The position numbers were made by a program, and so were the translations under genes. Below are positions 1-8,433 of a stretch of 64,000 bases of DNA, piece by piece. Under the pieces are notes generated by a model. It did no database searches and had not been told where the DNA came from. It saw only the letters and a program-made list of their open reading frames with translations. Source of the stretch: Paucibacter sp. KBW04 (lineage in GTDB: Bacteria > Pseudomonadota > Gammaproteobacteria > Burkholderiales > Burkholderiaceae_C); the NCBI RefSeq assembly GCF_003852425.1, contig NZ_QAJN01000023.1, positions 1 to 64,000 on the forward strand. The letters run 5' to 3'. The stretch's first letter is position 1. Each line of letters opens with the position of its first letter.

Positions 1-617
1 CTATGTCTCCGGTCTAAACAGCGCCCAAGAAAGGAGGCAAAGAAACCGCCCCGAATGCCTGGCCCCTGCGGGGTCCGCTGTGGTGCTCGAATTCGCCGGC
101 CCGCGCCGAACTCACTTCGCTACGCTCCGTTCAAACATGCGGCGCGAGCTAGAACTTGAAGGCGCTGCGCGCTGCCCGGCGAATTCTGCGCTCCTCGCCC
201 AGGCAACACGGGGAATGCGAACTCCACTCGGCTCGCTACGCGTCGCCTCGATAGCGCGGCAGCTGCCGCTGCATGCGCTTGTCGCATGCAGCCCCTCAAG
301 CCGATGCGCAGCGAGGCGTGACGGTATTCAGATCCCGTTGAGACTGGGTGAGGAGCGGAAGCTTCGCTGGGCGTCGCGAAGCGACTTCGTGAACTGACTT
401 CGCGCCCCTTGTCTGAACGGAGCGTAGCGTAGTGAGTTGGGCGCGGCCCAGTGAAGCTGAGCACCGCAACGGACCCCGCAGGGGCCAGGCGTCGGGTCGC
501 CTTTTTTGCCTACTTTTTTGGCGAAGCAAAAAAGTAGGTCGCCCGCGGGGGCGAACTCCCCGCTGGGCCTTGGCAAAGGGTGATGCAAGCAAGCTGCGAA
601 GCCATGCTCCACTTCAG
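1..617. repeat. Non-coding block of inverted dispersed repeats
   Basis: No convincing gene is seen here. The block is built from repeat units. About 60-160 read on the minus strand closely matches about 405-490 on the plus strand; both carry a GAACGGAGCGTAGCG core and a GGACCCCGCAGGGGCC palindrome. The part from about 293 to 455 matches the reverse complement of about 37640-37800, so at least three copies lie in this window. Such units are common between genes in Burkholderiales. The open frames running through it are repeat-derived and were not accepted as genes. Confidence 0.75.
509..538. terminator. Perfect hairpin with T-rich arm in the repeat block
   Basis: A perfect 12-bp stem (509-520 paired with 527-538) has a 6-nt loop. 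The arms are CCTACTTTTTTG and its complement, so each arm carries its own T or A run. It lies about 80 bp beyond the 3' end of the response-regulator gene and could end that minus-strand transcript, but it is also the typical hairpin of the dispersed repeat. Confidence 0.5.
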
Positions 618-1286
618 TCAAGAACCCAACGCCCTCTCACTCCCCCACACCGCTGCCTGCACCCTCGAACTCACCCCCAGCTTGCGCAGAATGTGCTGCA
701 CATGGATCTTCACCGTCGTCTCGGCGATGTTCAGCGTGCGGGCGATCTCTTTGTTGCTGGCCCCGCGAGTCAGCTCGCGCAGAATCTCCAGCTCACGCGG
801 CGACAAGGGCACCGTGTCCCCTCGGTCGACCGAGGCGGGCTCAACACCCGTGGGTGAGCCCTTGCGCAAGGCATTCAAGAGCTTGTGGCTCATCTCGGGG
901 CTGACCACCGATTCCCCTCGCATCGTGCGTATCAAGGCAGCAGCCAGATCCTCGCCGTCCACCGTCTTGAGCAGATAGCCCTGGGCGCCATTGCGCAAGG
1001 CATCGCTGAGGTCTTGCTCGTCCTCGCTGACGGTCAACATCAGCACCCGCGTGGCGGGCACGCTTTGGCGCAGCTCGGGTAGCAGGTCCACGCCGCGCAT
1101 GCCGGGCATATGGTTGTCCAGCAAGATGAGGTCGGGTTGTAGCTTCACGGCGGCACGCAAGGCCTCGCCGGCATCGGCCGCTTCGCCCAAGACCTCGACG
1201 CCTTCTTCCTGGCTCAGCAAGGCGATCAGGCCGCGGCGGAACAAGGTGTGGTCATCGACAACCAGGACGGTGATGGGTTTCTTCAT
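618..1286 (-). CDS. NarL/LuxR-family response regulator
   Basis: A 222-residue two-domain response regulator. The receiver domain (about 5-120) has acidic D11-D12, the phospho-acceptor D57 in LLDNHMPG and K107. The C-terminal LuxR-type helix-turn-helix (about 157-212) has LSPRELEIL and the recognition helix AETTVKIHV. I start at the ATG at 1286, giving MKKPITVLVVDDH; a longer upstream frame adds only low-complexity Pro/Ala residues from the kinase gene. The stop of the kinase gene lies 1 bp before this ATG, so the two are almost certainly co-transcribed and coupled. The partner kinase is NarX-like, which suggests nitrate/nitrite or redox control; no nar genes lie in the window to confirm this. 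Confidence 0.93.
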   Translation of the reverse strand: MKKPITVLVVDDHTLFRRGLIALLSQEEGVEVLGEAADAGEALRAAVKLQPDLILLDNHMPGMRGVDLLPELRQSVPATRVLMLTVSEDEQDLSDALRNGAQGYLLKTVDGEDLAAALIRTMRGESVVSPEMSHKLLNALRKGSPTGVEPASVDRGDTVPLSPRELEILRELTRGASNKEIARTLNIAETTVKIHVQHILRKLGVSSRVQAAVWGSERALGS

Positions 1287-1287
1287 A

Positions 1288-3234
1288 TCAAGGGGCGGGG
1301 CTGGGCAAGGTGTCGGGGGTGCTAGGGGCGGCGACCGCGCCTTGGCTGCTGGTGAAGGCGCTTTGCGCGGGCAGCAGCAGGCGCACCCGGGTGCCGCCTT
1401 CGGGCGGGGCATCGATGCTCAGCTGCGCGCCTATGCGTTGTGCGCGTTCGCGCATGATTTGCAGACCCACATGGGTGTGTTGGTCTTCCGGTGCCAGGGG
1501 CTGGAAGCCGCGGCCGTTGTCCTGTACCTCAAAGCTCCAGCGCGGCAGCTGCTCCACCCGCAGCGAGACATGGTCGGCCTGGGCATGCTTGCGCACATTG
1601 GACAAGGCTTCCTGCACGATGTGTAGCACCTGGATCTGGTGATCGGGTGGCAGGGGCAGGCCGTCGCCCTGCAGGCTCAGATGGGTGCTCAGGCCGCTTT
1701 GCTGCTCGAACTTGCTCAAGGTGCTGCGCAAAGCATGTTCGATGTCTTCATGCCCAGGCCGGGTGCGGAAGTGAAGCAGCAGCTCGCGCACATTGGCATA
1801 GCACTCTTTCACCCCGGCATCGATCTCGTCCACCGCGCGCTCGACCTGCTCGGGTCGGCTCTTGGCCATGGCGCTGCGCAGCAGCTGCACCTGGATCTTC
1901 AAAAAAGCCAGCACCTGGGCGATGGAGTCGTGCAGCTCTTGCGCAAGCAGATTGCGTTCTTCTGAGACCGCCATCTCGCGGTCGCGCGAGACCAGGCGCA
2001 GATTGTCGACCTGTACGCCGAACTGGCCCACCAGGGCGTCCAGCAGCACGCTCTCCGATTCATTCATACGCCGTTCGGAGTAGAAAAACAGCTCCACCTC
2101 ACCGACCTGGCGCGTGCCGGCCCGCATGGGAATGGAGATCGCGGTTTGAAAGCCCGCCTGTTCGCAATGCCCCAGCTTTGGCGAGGGCAGGGCCTGGATG
2201 GCGATTACTCTTGGGCTTGCCGGCGTTGTTGCGGGCAGGGCCGGGGCGCCACAAGCGCATTCGCCTTTGCGCAGGCAACGCTCGGCATCGATCATGGCTT
2301 GGGGCAGGCAGGCCTGGCCCAGCAGCAGCAGGCGCTCGCCGTCCTCGGCGGCCAGGCGCACGGCGCTGGCGTCGGCTCGCGCGATGCGTGCCAGCTTGGT
2401 GGCAAAGGAGTGGGCCAGGGTTTCCAGGCTCAGGTCCCCCTGACCCGACATCTGCGCCACGTCGTACAAGGCCTCCAGGCGTTCGTTTTGTTCGGCCAAG
2501 TGGGCGGTCTTCTCCCTGACCTTGCCCTCCAGGCCCGCATAAGCTTGTTGCAAAGCCGTGGCCATCTGGTTAAAGCCCATGGCCAGGCTGGTGAACTCCT
2601 CCACCGAGGCTTGCTCATCCACCCGCACGGCCAGATTGCCGCCCGCCATCTGGCCCAGGCCCTCGCGCAAGCGTTGCAGGGGTTGGATGATCCAGACAAA
2701 GGTGCCCGAGACAAACACCACCGAGGCCGCCACCACCAGCACCACCAGGCCAAAGCACAGCCCGCCCAGGATGGCGGTGCGCGCGGCAATCGTGTGTTCG
2801 ATGGCGCCGACCAAGGCGTCCACCGTGGCCACAAAGGCATCGGCCTGGCCGCGCAACTCGCTGCTGCCGGTGTCGCTCAACAAGCTGGCGCGGAACTTGG
2901 GCCATTGGGCTGACACCAGGCTCAGCCCCTCGCGGCAGGCGGCCGTGTCGGGCACGAACAAAGGTCTTTGGGCGTCGCCCTTGCGCAGGCGCTCCACCAT
3001 TTCGTCGAAGCCGAGCACATCGCGCTGCACGTCCTGCATCTGCCCTTGCGCATGCGAGAGCGTCATGCGGTAGCTGAGCATGCGCATGCGGCCGGCCTCG
3101 TTGATCGCGCCCGCGCCGCCCTCCAACTGCCAAGACACCCACAGGGTGAAGGCGATAGAGGCCAGGGCCACCAGCAGAAAGCTGGTTTGAATCAGGGCCA
3201 GTTTGCCAACCAGGCTGCGCACACGACGAAACAT
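1288..3234 (-). CDS. NarX-like sensor histidine kinase
   Basis: A 648-residue membrane kinase. TM1 (about 12-33) is followed by a NarX-type P-box region, INEAGRMRMLSYRM (44-57), the nitrate-binding signature of NarX/NarQ sensors. TM2 is near 155-183, HAMP about 184-235, and a GAF-like region about 250-410. The HisKA_3 dimerisation helix carries H435 in AQELHDSIAQ, and a HATPase domain with DNGRGF closes the protein. A cysteine cluster (C309, C320, C326, C328) interrupts the GAF region and could be a redox or metal site. An AAGGTG ribosome-binding sequence precedes the ATG. It forms an operon with the downstream NarL-type regulator. The nitrate ligand is inferred from the family, not shown. 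Confidence 0.9.
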   Translation of the reverse strand: MFRRVRSLVGKLALIQTSFLLVALASIAFTLWVSWQLEGGAGAINEAGRMRMLSYRMTLSHAQGQMQDVQRDVLGFDEMVERLRKGDAQRPLFVPDTAACREGLSLVSAQWPKFRASLLSDTGSSELRGQADAFVATVDALVGAIEHTIAARTAILGGLCFGLVVLVVAASVVFVSGTFVWIIQPLQRLREGLGQMAGGNLAVRVDEQASVEEFTSLAMGFNQMATALQQAYAGLEGKVREKTAHLAEQNERLEALYDVAQMSGQGDLSLETLAHSFATKLARIARADASAVRLAAEDGERLLLLGQACLPQAMIDAERCLRKGECACGAPALPATTPASPRVIAIQALPSPKLGHCEQAGFQTAISIPMRAGTRQVGEVELFFYSERRMNESESVLLDALVGQFGVQVDNLRLVSRDREMAVSEERNLLAQELHDSIAQVLAFLKIQVQLLRSAMAKSRPEQVERAVDEIDAGVKECYANVRELLLHFRTRPGHEDIEHALRSTLSKFEQQSGLSTHLSLQGDGLPLPPDHQIQVLHIVQEALSNVRKHAQADHVSLRVEQLPRWSFEVQDNGRGFQPLAPEDQHTHVGLQIMRERAQRIGAQLSIDAPPEGGTRVRLLLPAQSAFTSSQGAVAAPSTPDTLPSPAP

Positions 3235-3268
3235 GGAAGCACCTTAGTGGCCTTGCGGCCTTTGCTGC

Positions 3269-3282
3269 TTGAGCTGAATCAA
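3269..3282 (-). promoter_or_regulatory. FNR-like box upstream of the NarX-like kinase
   Basis: TTGAGCTGAATCAA matches the FNR consensus TTGAT-N4-ATCAA with one mismatch. It is centred about 41 bp upstream of the kinase start codon. That is too close for a standard class II promoter unless the transcript starts at the ATG, so the site could repress, or be coincidental. Confidence 0.3.
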
Positions 3283-3319
3283 GGCCTGGCGGGACGCCGC
3301 GCAGGCTTTTGGGGGCTTG

Positions 3320-3736
3320 TCAGTTCGCGGCTTCGCCCAGGCGCAGGGGCTGGCCGGCCAGATCAAAGGGGATCAACCCCCCGACCTGGCCTTGTTTGAT
3401 GGCCTCCACCATGCGCTGCAGGGCCGCATTGGTCTGGGCCTCCGTGGGGGCTTGGCCGCCGCTGCCAGAGAGTGCGGCGGCGAACACGATCTGCCAGTCG
3501 GCGCCCAGGCTCTGGGCCTCGGCCAGCAGGGCGGCAAAGCTGCTCAATTCATCGGGGGTTTTGTCCACGCAGATCTGCGGCGTCAGCACACCGCCTCGGC
3601 CGGCCTGGAACTGCTGGCGCTGCTCGGCTGTGGGCTGGTCCGGCAGCTCGGCCTGGGTGAAGACCAGCAAAAGACGTTGCGGCTGGGGCTGCGCACGCGC
3701 GGCCACCAGCAAATCGTTGAAGCTTTCAATTCTCAT
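3320..3736 (-). CDS. Conserved hypothetical protein
   Basis: A 138-residue soluble protein with no signal peptide. It contains a central VDKTPDEL segment and ends in a short hydrophobic, Gly-rich tail. Codon use fits the neighbours and the start MRIESFNDLL looks natural. I recall similar short proteins in Burkholderiales, sometimes mislabelled as ribonucleotide reductase subunits, but no domain of that enzyme is visible here. It lies 85 bp upstream of the kinase gene in the same direction and could be in the same transcript. Function unknown. Confidence 0.75.
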   Translation of the reverse strand: MRIESFNDLLVAARAQPQPQRLLLVFTQAELPDQPTAEQRQQFQAGRGGVLTPQICVDKTPDELSSFAALLAEAQSLGADWQIVFAAALSGSGGQAPTEAQTNAALQRMVEAIKQGQVGGLIPFDLAGQPLRLGEAAN

Positions 3737-3905
3737 GCATCCGCTCCCAGTGCCGGCGGTCCTTCGTCTGCCTCTGCTTGCCTGGGGCTGTGGCCGGCTG
3801 CAGGGGCTGAATCCGCGGTCTTGCGGCGCATCTTAAGCCGCGCGGGTGTCGGTCCTGCACCGAAAGACCCGCGGCGGCTGGGGCGGGCCTGGCGCCCTCA
3901 GGCGC

Positions 3906-4100
3906 TTATTTGCAACTAAAGCTCTTGGCGTTGACTTCCTTGACCAGGCCGGCGCCGCAGACCAGGATGGCTTGCTCGCCCATCTTGGCGATCTCGGCCG
4001 GGTCGGCGACGCGCACGCTACTCGGCGGGGCGATCACGCAGGCGCTGCACAGGGCGGCGGCCAGCAAGGCCAGGGACAAAGAACTAATGCGTTGGATCAT
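3906..4100 (-). CDS. Small predicted lipoprotein
   Basis: A 64-residue protein. Its signal peptide ends in a clear lipobox, ALCSAC (lipidated Cys at about 21), and is followed by about 43 mature residues. The mature part has two further cysteines (in ILVCGAG and at SFSCK near the C terminus), which could form a disulfide. It is expected in the cell envelope. It stands alone between a conserved hypothetical and a long intergenic stretch. No family is recognised. Confidence 0.75.
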   Translation of the reverse strand: MIQRISSLSLALLAAALCSACVIAPPSSVRVADPAEIAKMGEQAILVCGAGLVKEVNAKSFSCK

Positions 4101-4530
4101 GGGTACTCCCGATCAAAAGGGTTGTTGGTTTTTTGCCGTGCTGAACAGCAAGCGCTGCGCAATGTAGCCCGCGCCTCAAGACCCGGCGAGCCGCGGGCGA
4201 TGGGCGGGTGTTTCAAGGGCTCAGACCGCGCCAACAGCGGATGGAATGGCGCCGGCGCGGCAAGGCGCCAGACGCTTGCCGCCGAGGACTGAGTCGGGGA
4301 TGCCACAGCCTTGTCCCGGCTTGTGGTGATGTCACCCCAAGTAACCCGACATCTGTCAGCTTCTGCTTTGCCGGCTTCTTTGGTGGGATGCGTCAGACGG
4401 GGCCACATCAGCAGCGATGTTTGCTTGACTGCTTTGTTCCGCCGGTGCTGCGTCTGGCATCGAGGGCGGGGATGGGCCAGAGGCTTGGGGGTGGTGTGAT
4501 GAATTTGCAGAGTACGTACGCGGAGGCCGG
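4101..4530. other. Intergenic region without recognised gene
   Basis: This 430-bp stretch separates the divergent lipoprotein and EIIC-EAL genes and should hold both promoters. Open frames here (for example a minus-strand one at 4097-4408) have poor codon use, no convincing ribosome-binding site and no recognisable domain. I see no clear operator. Confidence 0.6.
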
Positions 4531-6702
4531 ATGAATACCGCGCAGGTAACTCTTTGGCACGGCGTCTCCAGGCGCCTGTTCGGTGGCGCGGTCTTTCGCG
4601 GCTTGCGCCTGCTTTTGCGGCAACGCCTGCCGGCCTGGTTTTCCTCGGTCCGCGAGGCCTATCTGGCCTTGCTGCCCTTGACGGCCATGGGAGCCCTGGC
4701 CCTCAGCCTGGCCGAGATTCCCTATCCCCCCTTGGTGAACTGGATGTTGCAGCATCTGGGCAGTGGCTGGCAGAGCTGGGCCTACGCCCTCAGCGCGGCC
4801 ACCTTGGGGGTGATGGGCTTTCTGGGCACTTGCGCCATCAGCTACAAGGTCAGTGGCCGCCTGCAAGCGGTGCAAAGAGTGGATCAGTATGGCCAGCTCA
4901 CCACGGCCGCGGTGGCGGGCGCCGCCTTTCTGGTGGTGGTGTTCAAAGGCCAGCCCGATTTGAAGGCTTTTGGCTATGCCAATGTGTTCCACAGCATCTG
5001 GGTGGGCATTGCCTGCTCGGAGCTGATGCACGGCCTGGCCCGGGTCTGGCCCAACCAGATGGATGCCTCGGAGATGGAGGCGGGCCTGCCCTTGCGCAGT
5101 GCCATCGAGCTGTCGGTGGCGGCCGCGCTGAGCATGCTGGTGATCAGCCTGGTGTACGGGCTCTTGGGTTCTGGCTTCAATTGGCTGACGCAGTCAGCGC
5201 CGGTGGCCGCGGGCGTGGCGGCCTTGCAGCAGCTGCCGGGCTTTGCCTTGAACCTGTTCTTTGTGCTGATCAACCAGTTGTTCTGGATTATGGGCATCAA
5301 TGCCGGCCAGGTGTTCCTGAGCTGGGCGGGCAATCCCGGGGCCTTGTTGGCGCCGTCCTCGGTGGCCTATGACGCGGTCTTGGCCACGCCCATGTTCATG
5401 AACGCGTTTGCGCATTTGGGCGGAGCGGGGGCGACCTGGGGCGTGATTGTGTTCTGCATTTTTCTCAGCAAGGACCGAGGCCTGCGTCGCCTGGCCTGGC
5501 TGTCCATCGTGCCGGCCATCTTGAACGTCAACGAGCCGATTCTGTTTGGCCTGCCCATGGTCCTGGGTTTCCGTATGGCCTTGCCCTTTGTGCTGGCGCC
5601 CTTGTGCTGCTGCGGCATCGCCATTGTGGCCATGCAACTCGGCCTGATGCAGCTGGGCGGTCAGCTGGTGAGCTGGTCCACGCCTATCCTGGTGTCGGGC
5701 TATGTGATGAGTGGTGGCTGGGCCGGGCCTGCCGTGCAAATGCTGGGTGTGCTGGCGGCCACCACGATTTATGCGCCCTTTTTGCGCCGGCTGGAGCAGC
5801 GCCGCGAGGAGCAAAGGCGCAGCACCTTTGCGCGCACCATCAACGGCTTCATGCTGCCCATCGAACTGGCCGGGCCCCGCCATCTGGACCGGGACGATGT
5901 GTCTGGTGCCCTGGCGCGCAGCCTGGTGCGCGACTGCGAGGCCGATCTGGGCAGCAGCCGCATGAGCCTGTTCTACCAACCACAGCACGACAGCCTGGGC
6001 CATGTGGTGGGTCTGGAAGCCTTGCTGCGCTGGACCCACCCCAAGCATGGCCCGGTGCCTGCGCAAGCCATCGTCAATCTGGCCGAGGAGTGCGAGCTGA
6101 TCCATCGCATCGGCGTCTGGGTCTTGAACCAGGCTTGCCGGGACATCGCCCGCTGGCGCGCCCAAGGCCTGCAGGGCTTCACCGTCTCCATCAATATGTC
6201 ATCGCTGCAGCTGGAGTCCTCGGAGTGGACCCGCCAAGTGCGCCTAGCCATGCGCGAGCATGGGGTGAGCCCGCATGAGCTGGACATCGAGATCACCGAG
6301 GGCCGCAACGTCTCCACCACCGAGCGGGCCAATCAGACCTTGACCGAGCTGCAGGCCCTGGGCGTGTCCTTGTCCATGGACGACTTCGGCATGGGCTGCA
6401 CCTCCTTGCTCTATATGCACCGCTTCAGCATGAATATCCTCAAGCTGGACGGCGTGCTGACCCGCCATGTGCTCAGCAGCCCGGTGGATCAGGACATCAT
6501 CCGCTGCGTCTGCGAGCTGGCCCGGGCCCAGGGCATGAAGGTGGTGGCCGAGTATGTGGAAACCGAGGCGCAGAAAGAGCTGTTGATGAAGCTGGGCTGC
6601 AATATCTTCCAGGGCTGGTTGTTCAGCCCGGCCCTGCCTTTTGAGGCCATCGCGCCCTACGTCAAAAACTGCGGTGTGCATATGCACGAGGGGGAGCTCT
6701 GA
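4531..6702 (+). CDS. PTS EIIC-like membrane domain fused to EAL phosphodiesterase
   Basis: A 723-residue fusion. Residues about 35-430 form a polytopic domain of the lactose/cellobiose PTS EIIC type, with the family motif NEPILFGLP at 334-342. Residues about 455-715 form an EAL domain with EALLRW (496-501), INMSS, EITEG, DDFG (617-620), KLDG, VAEYVE and QGWLFS. These are the residues needed for metal binding and c-di-GMP hydrolysis, so activity is predicted. No GGDEF domain and no EIIA or EIIB domain is present, and no PTS sugar genes are nearby. The membrane half is therefore more likely a sugar or PTS-state sensor controlling c-di-GMP than a transporter. A GGAGG-type ribosome-binding site precedes the ATG. 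Confidence 0.9.
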   Translation: MNTAQVTLWHGVSRRLFGGAVFRGLRLLLRQRLPAWFSSVREAYLALLPLTAMGALALSLAEIPYPPLVNWMLQHLGSGWQSWAYALSAATLGVMGFLGTCAISYKVSGRLQAVQRVDQYGQLTTAAVAGAAFLVVVFKGQPDLKAFGYANVFHSIWVGIACSELMHGLARVWPNQMDASEMEAGLPLRSAIELSVAAALSMLVISLVYGLLGSGFNWLTQSAPVAAGVAALQQLPGFALNLFFVLINQLFWIMGINAGQVFLSWAGNPGALLAPSSVAYDAVLATPMFMNAFAHLGGAGATWGVIVFCIFLSKDRGLRRLAWLSIVPAILNVNEPILFGLPMVLGFRMALPFVLAPLCCCGIAIVAMQLGLMQLGGQLVSWSTPILVSGYVMSGGWAGPAVQMLGVLAATTIYAPFLRRLEQRREEQRRSTFARTINGFMLPIELAGPRHLDRDDVSGALARSLVRDCEADLGSSRMSLFYQPQHDSLGHVVGLEALLRWTHPKHGPVPAQAIVNLAEECELIHRIGVWVLNQACRDIARWRAQGLQGFTVSINMSSLQLESSEWTRQVRLAMREHGVSPHELDIEITEGRNVSTTERANQTLTELQALGVSLSMDDFGMGCTSLLYMHRFSMNILKLDGVLTRHVLSSPVDQDIIRCVCELARAQGMKVVAEYVETEAQKELLMKLGCNIFQGWLFSPALPFEAIAPYVKNCGVHMHEGEL

Positions 6703-6770
6703 GCCGCTGCGTCTGGTCCTTGGTTTAATATATTTGCCTTATACGAACGCAGGGGCTGGGGGCTTTCGAT

Positions 6771-8345
6771 ATGTGCACCGTCATTGCCGTCGGCCGGCTG
6801 GCCAGCGCGGAGGGCTCGACCCTGATCAGTCATTCCGATACCGGCCTCGATTCCCGTGTCCGCAAGGTGGCCGCGCAAGACCATACGCCCGGCAGCATGG
6901 CCGCCGTGCACTGGGGTTTGCAAGAGATCCGCGGCGCTGATCTGAATGATTTCGGCGAAGTCTTGGGTGAGATCCCGCAGGTCGCGCACAGCTACGCCTA
7001 CTTCCACTCGGCCTACTCCCATGTCAACGAGCATGGCCTGGCGATCGCCGAGAGCACCACCGCCCAGCGCCCCGAACTGCAATGCCAGCGCGGCGAGGGC
7101 GAGCAGATCATGAGCATCGAGCAGGCCATGGTTTTTGCCCTGCAGCGCTGCCGCCATCCGCGCGAGGCCATCGCCTTGATTGGCGAGTTGATGGAGCGCT
7201 ACGGTTTCCTGATTTCCTGCGGCGAGGGCAGCGAGTTGCTGTGTATTGCCGACGCGCGCGAGGTTTGGATCATGGAGGTGCTGGGCGTGGGCAAGGGCTG
7301 GACCCGCGCCAGCGGCCAGCCCGGCGCTATCTGGGCCGCGCGCCGCATGCCGGACGACCATGCCCTGGTGGTGGGCAACTGGAGTGTCTTGCGTGAGATC
7401 GACCCCAGCGACGAGCAGCAATACCTGGCTTGCGCTCATTTTAAAAGTTATGCCATCGAGCGCGGCTGGTTTGACCCCACCCAAGGCCGACGCTTTGACT
7501 GGCAAGAGGCCTATATCCCGCTGCCGCGCGAATGGGCGGTCTCGCGCCTGTGGTTGTTCTATTCGACGGTGGCACCCTCGCTGCGCGCCTGGCCCGACCG
7601 CAAGCTGGGCGCCGACCGCCACAAGACCCTGGACGGCTACACCCAGGTCCTCGAACCCATGGCCATCTATCCTTTTTCGGTCAAGCCGGAGCGCCCGCTG
7701 GCGCTGCAGGATTTGATGGACTTTCACCGCTCCACCTTTGAGGGCACGGTGTACGACATCACCGAGCAGCCGCAGTGGTGGGTGGCCGATGCCCAGGGCC
7801 AGCTGCAAAAAAGCCCTTTGGCCACGCCCTTTCCCACGCCCGATTTGCGCCGCCTGCTCAAGCTGACCCATCGCCGGCCGGTGGCCCGGCATTTCGGCCA
7901 CTACGCCATGATCTGCCAGCTGCGCGGCGAGCTGCCCGCCGACATCGCCGGCGTCTACTGGCTGGCCCTGGCCAACCCCCTGGTCAGCACCTGGGTGCCC
8001 ATGCATCTGGGCATCACGGACACCCACCCCAGCTTCCGCGAGTACCTGCCCGAGCAGTACAGCGACAGCTCGGCCCGCTGGTGCATCGAGTTTGTGGATA
8101 ACTTGATGCAGCTGGGCTTTCAGCAGGCCTTGCCCTTGCTGAAAGAGGCGCATGAGCCCTTCGAGGCCGACTTGCATGCGCGCTGGCGTGAGCTGGACGC
8201 CCGCTTGGCCCAAGAGCCCGATGTGGCCCGCCGCCTGGTGCAGGCGACCGAGTTTTCGCAAGCCGCCATGGCCGCGATTGCGCCCTTCTATATCGAGCTG
8301 CGGGGGCGCATGCTTGTCGCGCTTACGCACAGACGCAATATTTGA
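6771..8345 (+). CDS. C69-family dipeptidase
   Basis: A 524-residue protein of the peptidase C69 (dipeptidase A, Ntn-hydrolase) family. Cys2, right after the initiator Met, is the expected N-terminal nucleophile once Met is removed. The N terminus MCTVIAVGRLASAEGS and the following SHSDTGLDSR segment are typical. No signal peptide is seen, so it should act in the cytoplasm on dipeptides; the substrate range cannot be read from sequence. An AT-rich promoter-like stretch (about 6724-6742) sits between this gene and the EIIC-EAL gene, suggesting separate transcription. Confidence 0.88.
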   Translation: MCTVIAVGRLASAEGSTLISHSDTGLDSRVRKVAAQDHTPGSMAAVHWGLQEIRGADLNDFGEVLGEIPQVAHSYAYFHSAYSHVNEHGLAIAESTTAQRPELQCQRGEGEQIMSIEQAMVFALQRCRHPREAIALIGELMERYGFLISCGEGSELLCIADAREVWIMEVLGVGKGWTRASGQPGAIWAARRMPDDHALVVGNWSVLREIDPSDEQQYLACAHFKSYAIERGWFDPTQGRRFDWQEAYIPLPREWAVSRLWLFYSTVAPSLRAWPDRKLGADRHKTLDGYTQVLEPMAIYPFSVKPERPLALQDLMDFHRSTFEGTVYDITEQPQWWVADAQGQLQKSPLATPFPTPDLRRLLKLTHRRPVARHFGHYAMICQLRGELPADIAGVYWLALANPLVSTWVPMHLGITDTHPSFREYLPEQYSDSSARWCIEFVDNLMQLGFQQALPLLKEAHEPFEADLHARWRELDARLAQEPDVARRLVQATEFSQAAMAAIAPFYIELRGRMLVALTHRRNI

Positions 8346-8366
8346 TGGCCGCGCCGGGCTGCCGAC

Positions 8367-8380
8367 TTGATGCTGATCAA
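8367..8380 (+). promoter_or_regulatory. Perfect FNR/Anr box with matching -10 element
   Basis: TTGATGCTGATCAA is an exact TTGAT-N4-ATCAA palindrome. A TACATT hexamer at 8403-8408 fits a -10 element. Taking a start site near 8415 puts the box at -41.5 and the hexamer at -13 to -8, the geometry of a class II FNR-activated promoter. The downstream ATG is at 8434. This predicts anaerobic induction of the MBL-fold gene. Confidence 0.7.
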
Positions 8381-8433
8381 GTTCGCAGTTTGTTCACCCG
8401 TCTACATTGAGCCGCTTCAACCTGGGTCAACAC

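Noticed and set aside
1-617. CRISPR-like repetition
   Set aside because: The repeats are inverted and irregularly spaced, with no constant direct repeat and spacer pattern.
4097-4408. 103-codon minus-strand frame upstream of the small lipoprotein
   Set aside because: Poor codon use, no ribosome-binding site and no homology recalled. The lipoprotein start with its lipobox is a better gene boundary.
5194-6165. 323-codon minus-strand frame inside the EIIC-EAL gene
   Set aside because: Antisense shadow, very rich in His, Gln and Gly, without any recognisable motif.
6657-8330. 557-codon open frame on the minus strand
   Set aside because: It lies opposite the C69 dipeptidase gene, which has the family N terminus and Cys2. 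The antisense translation shows no domain.
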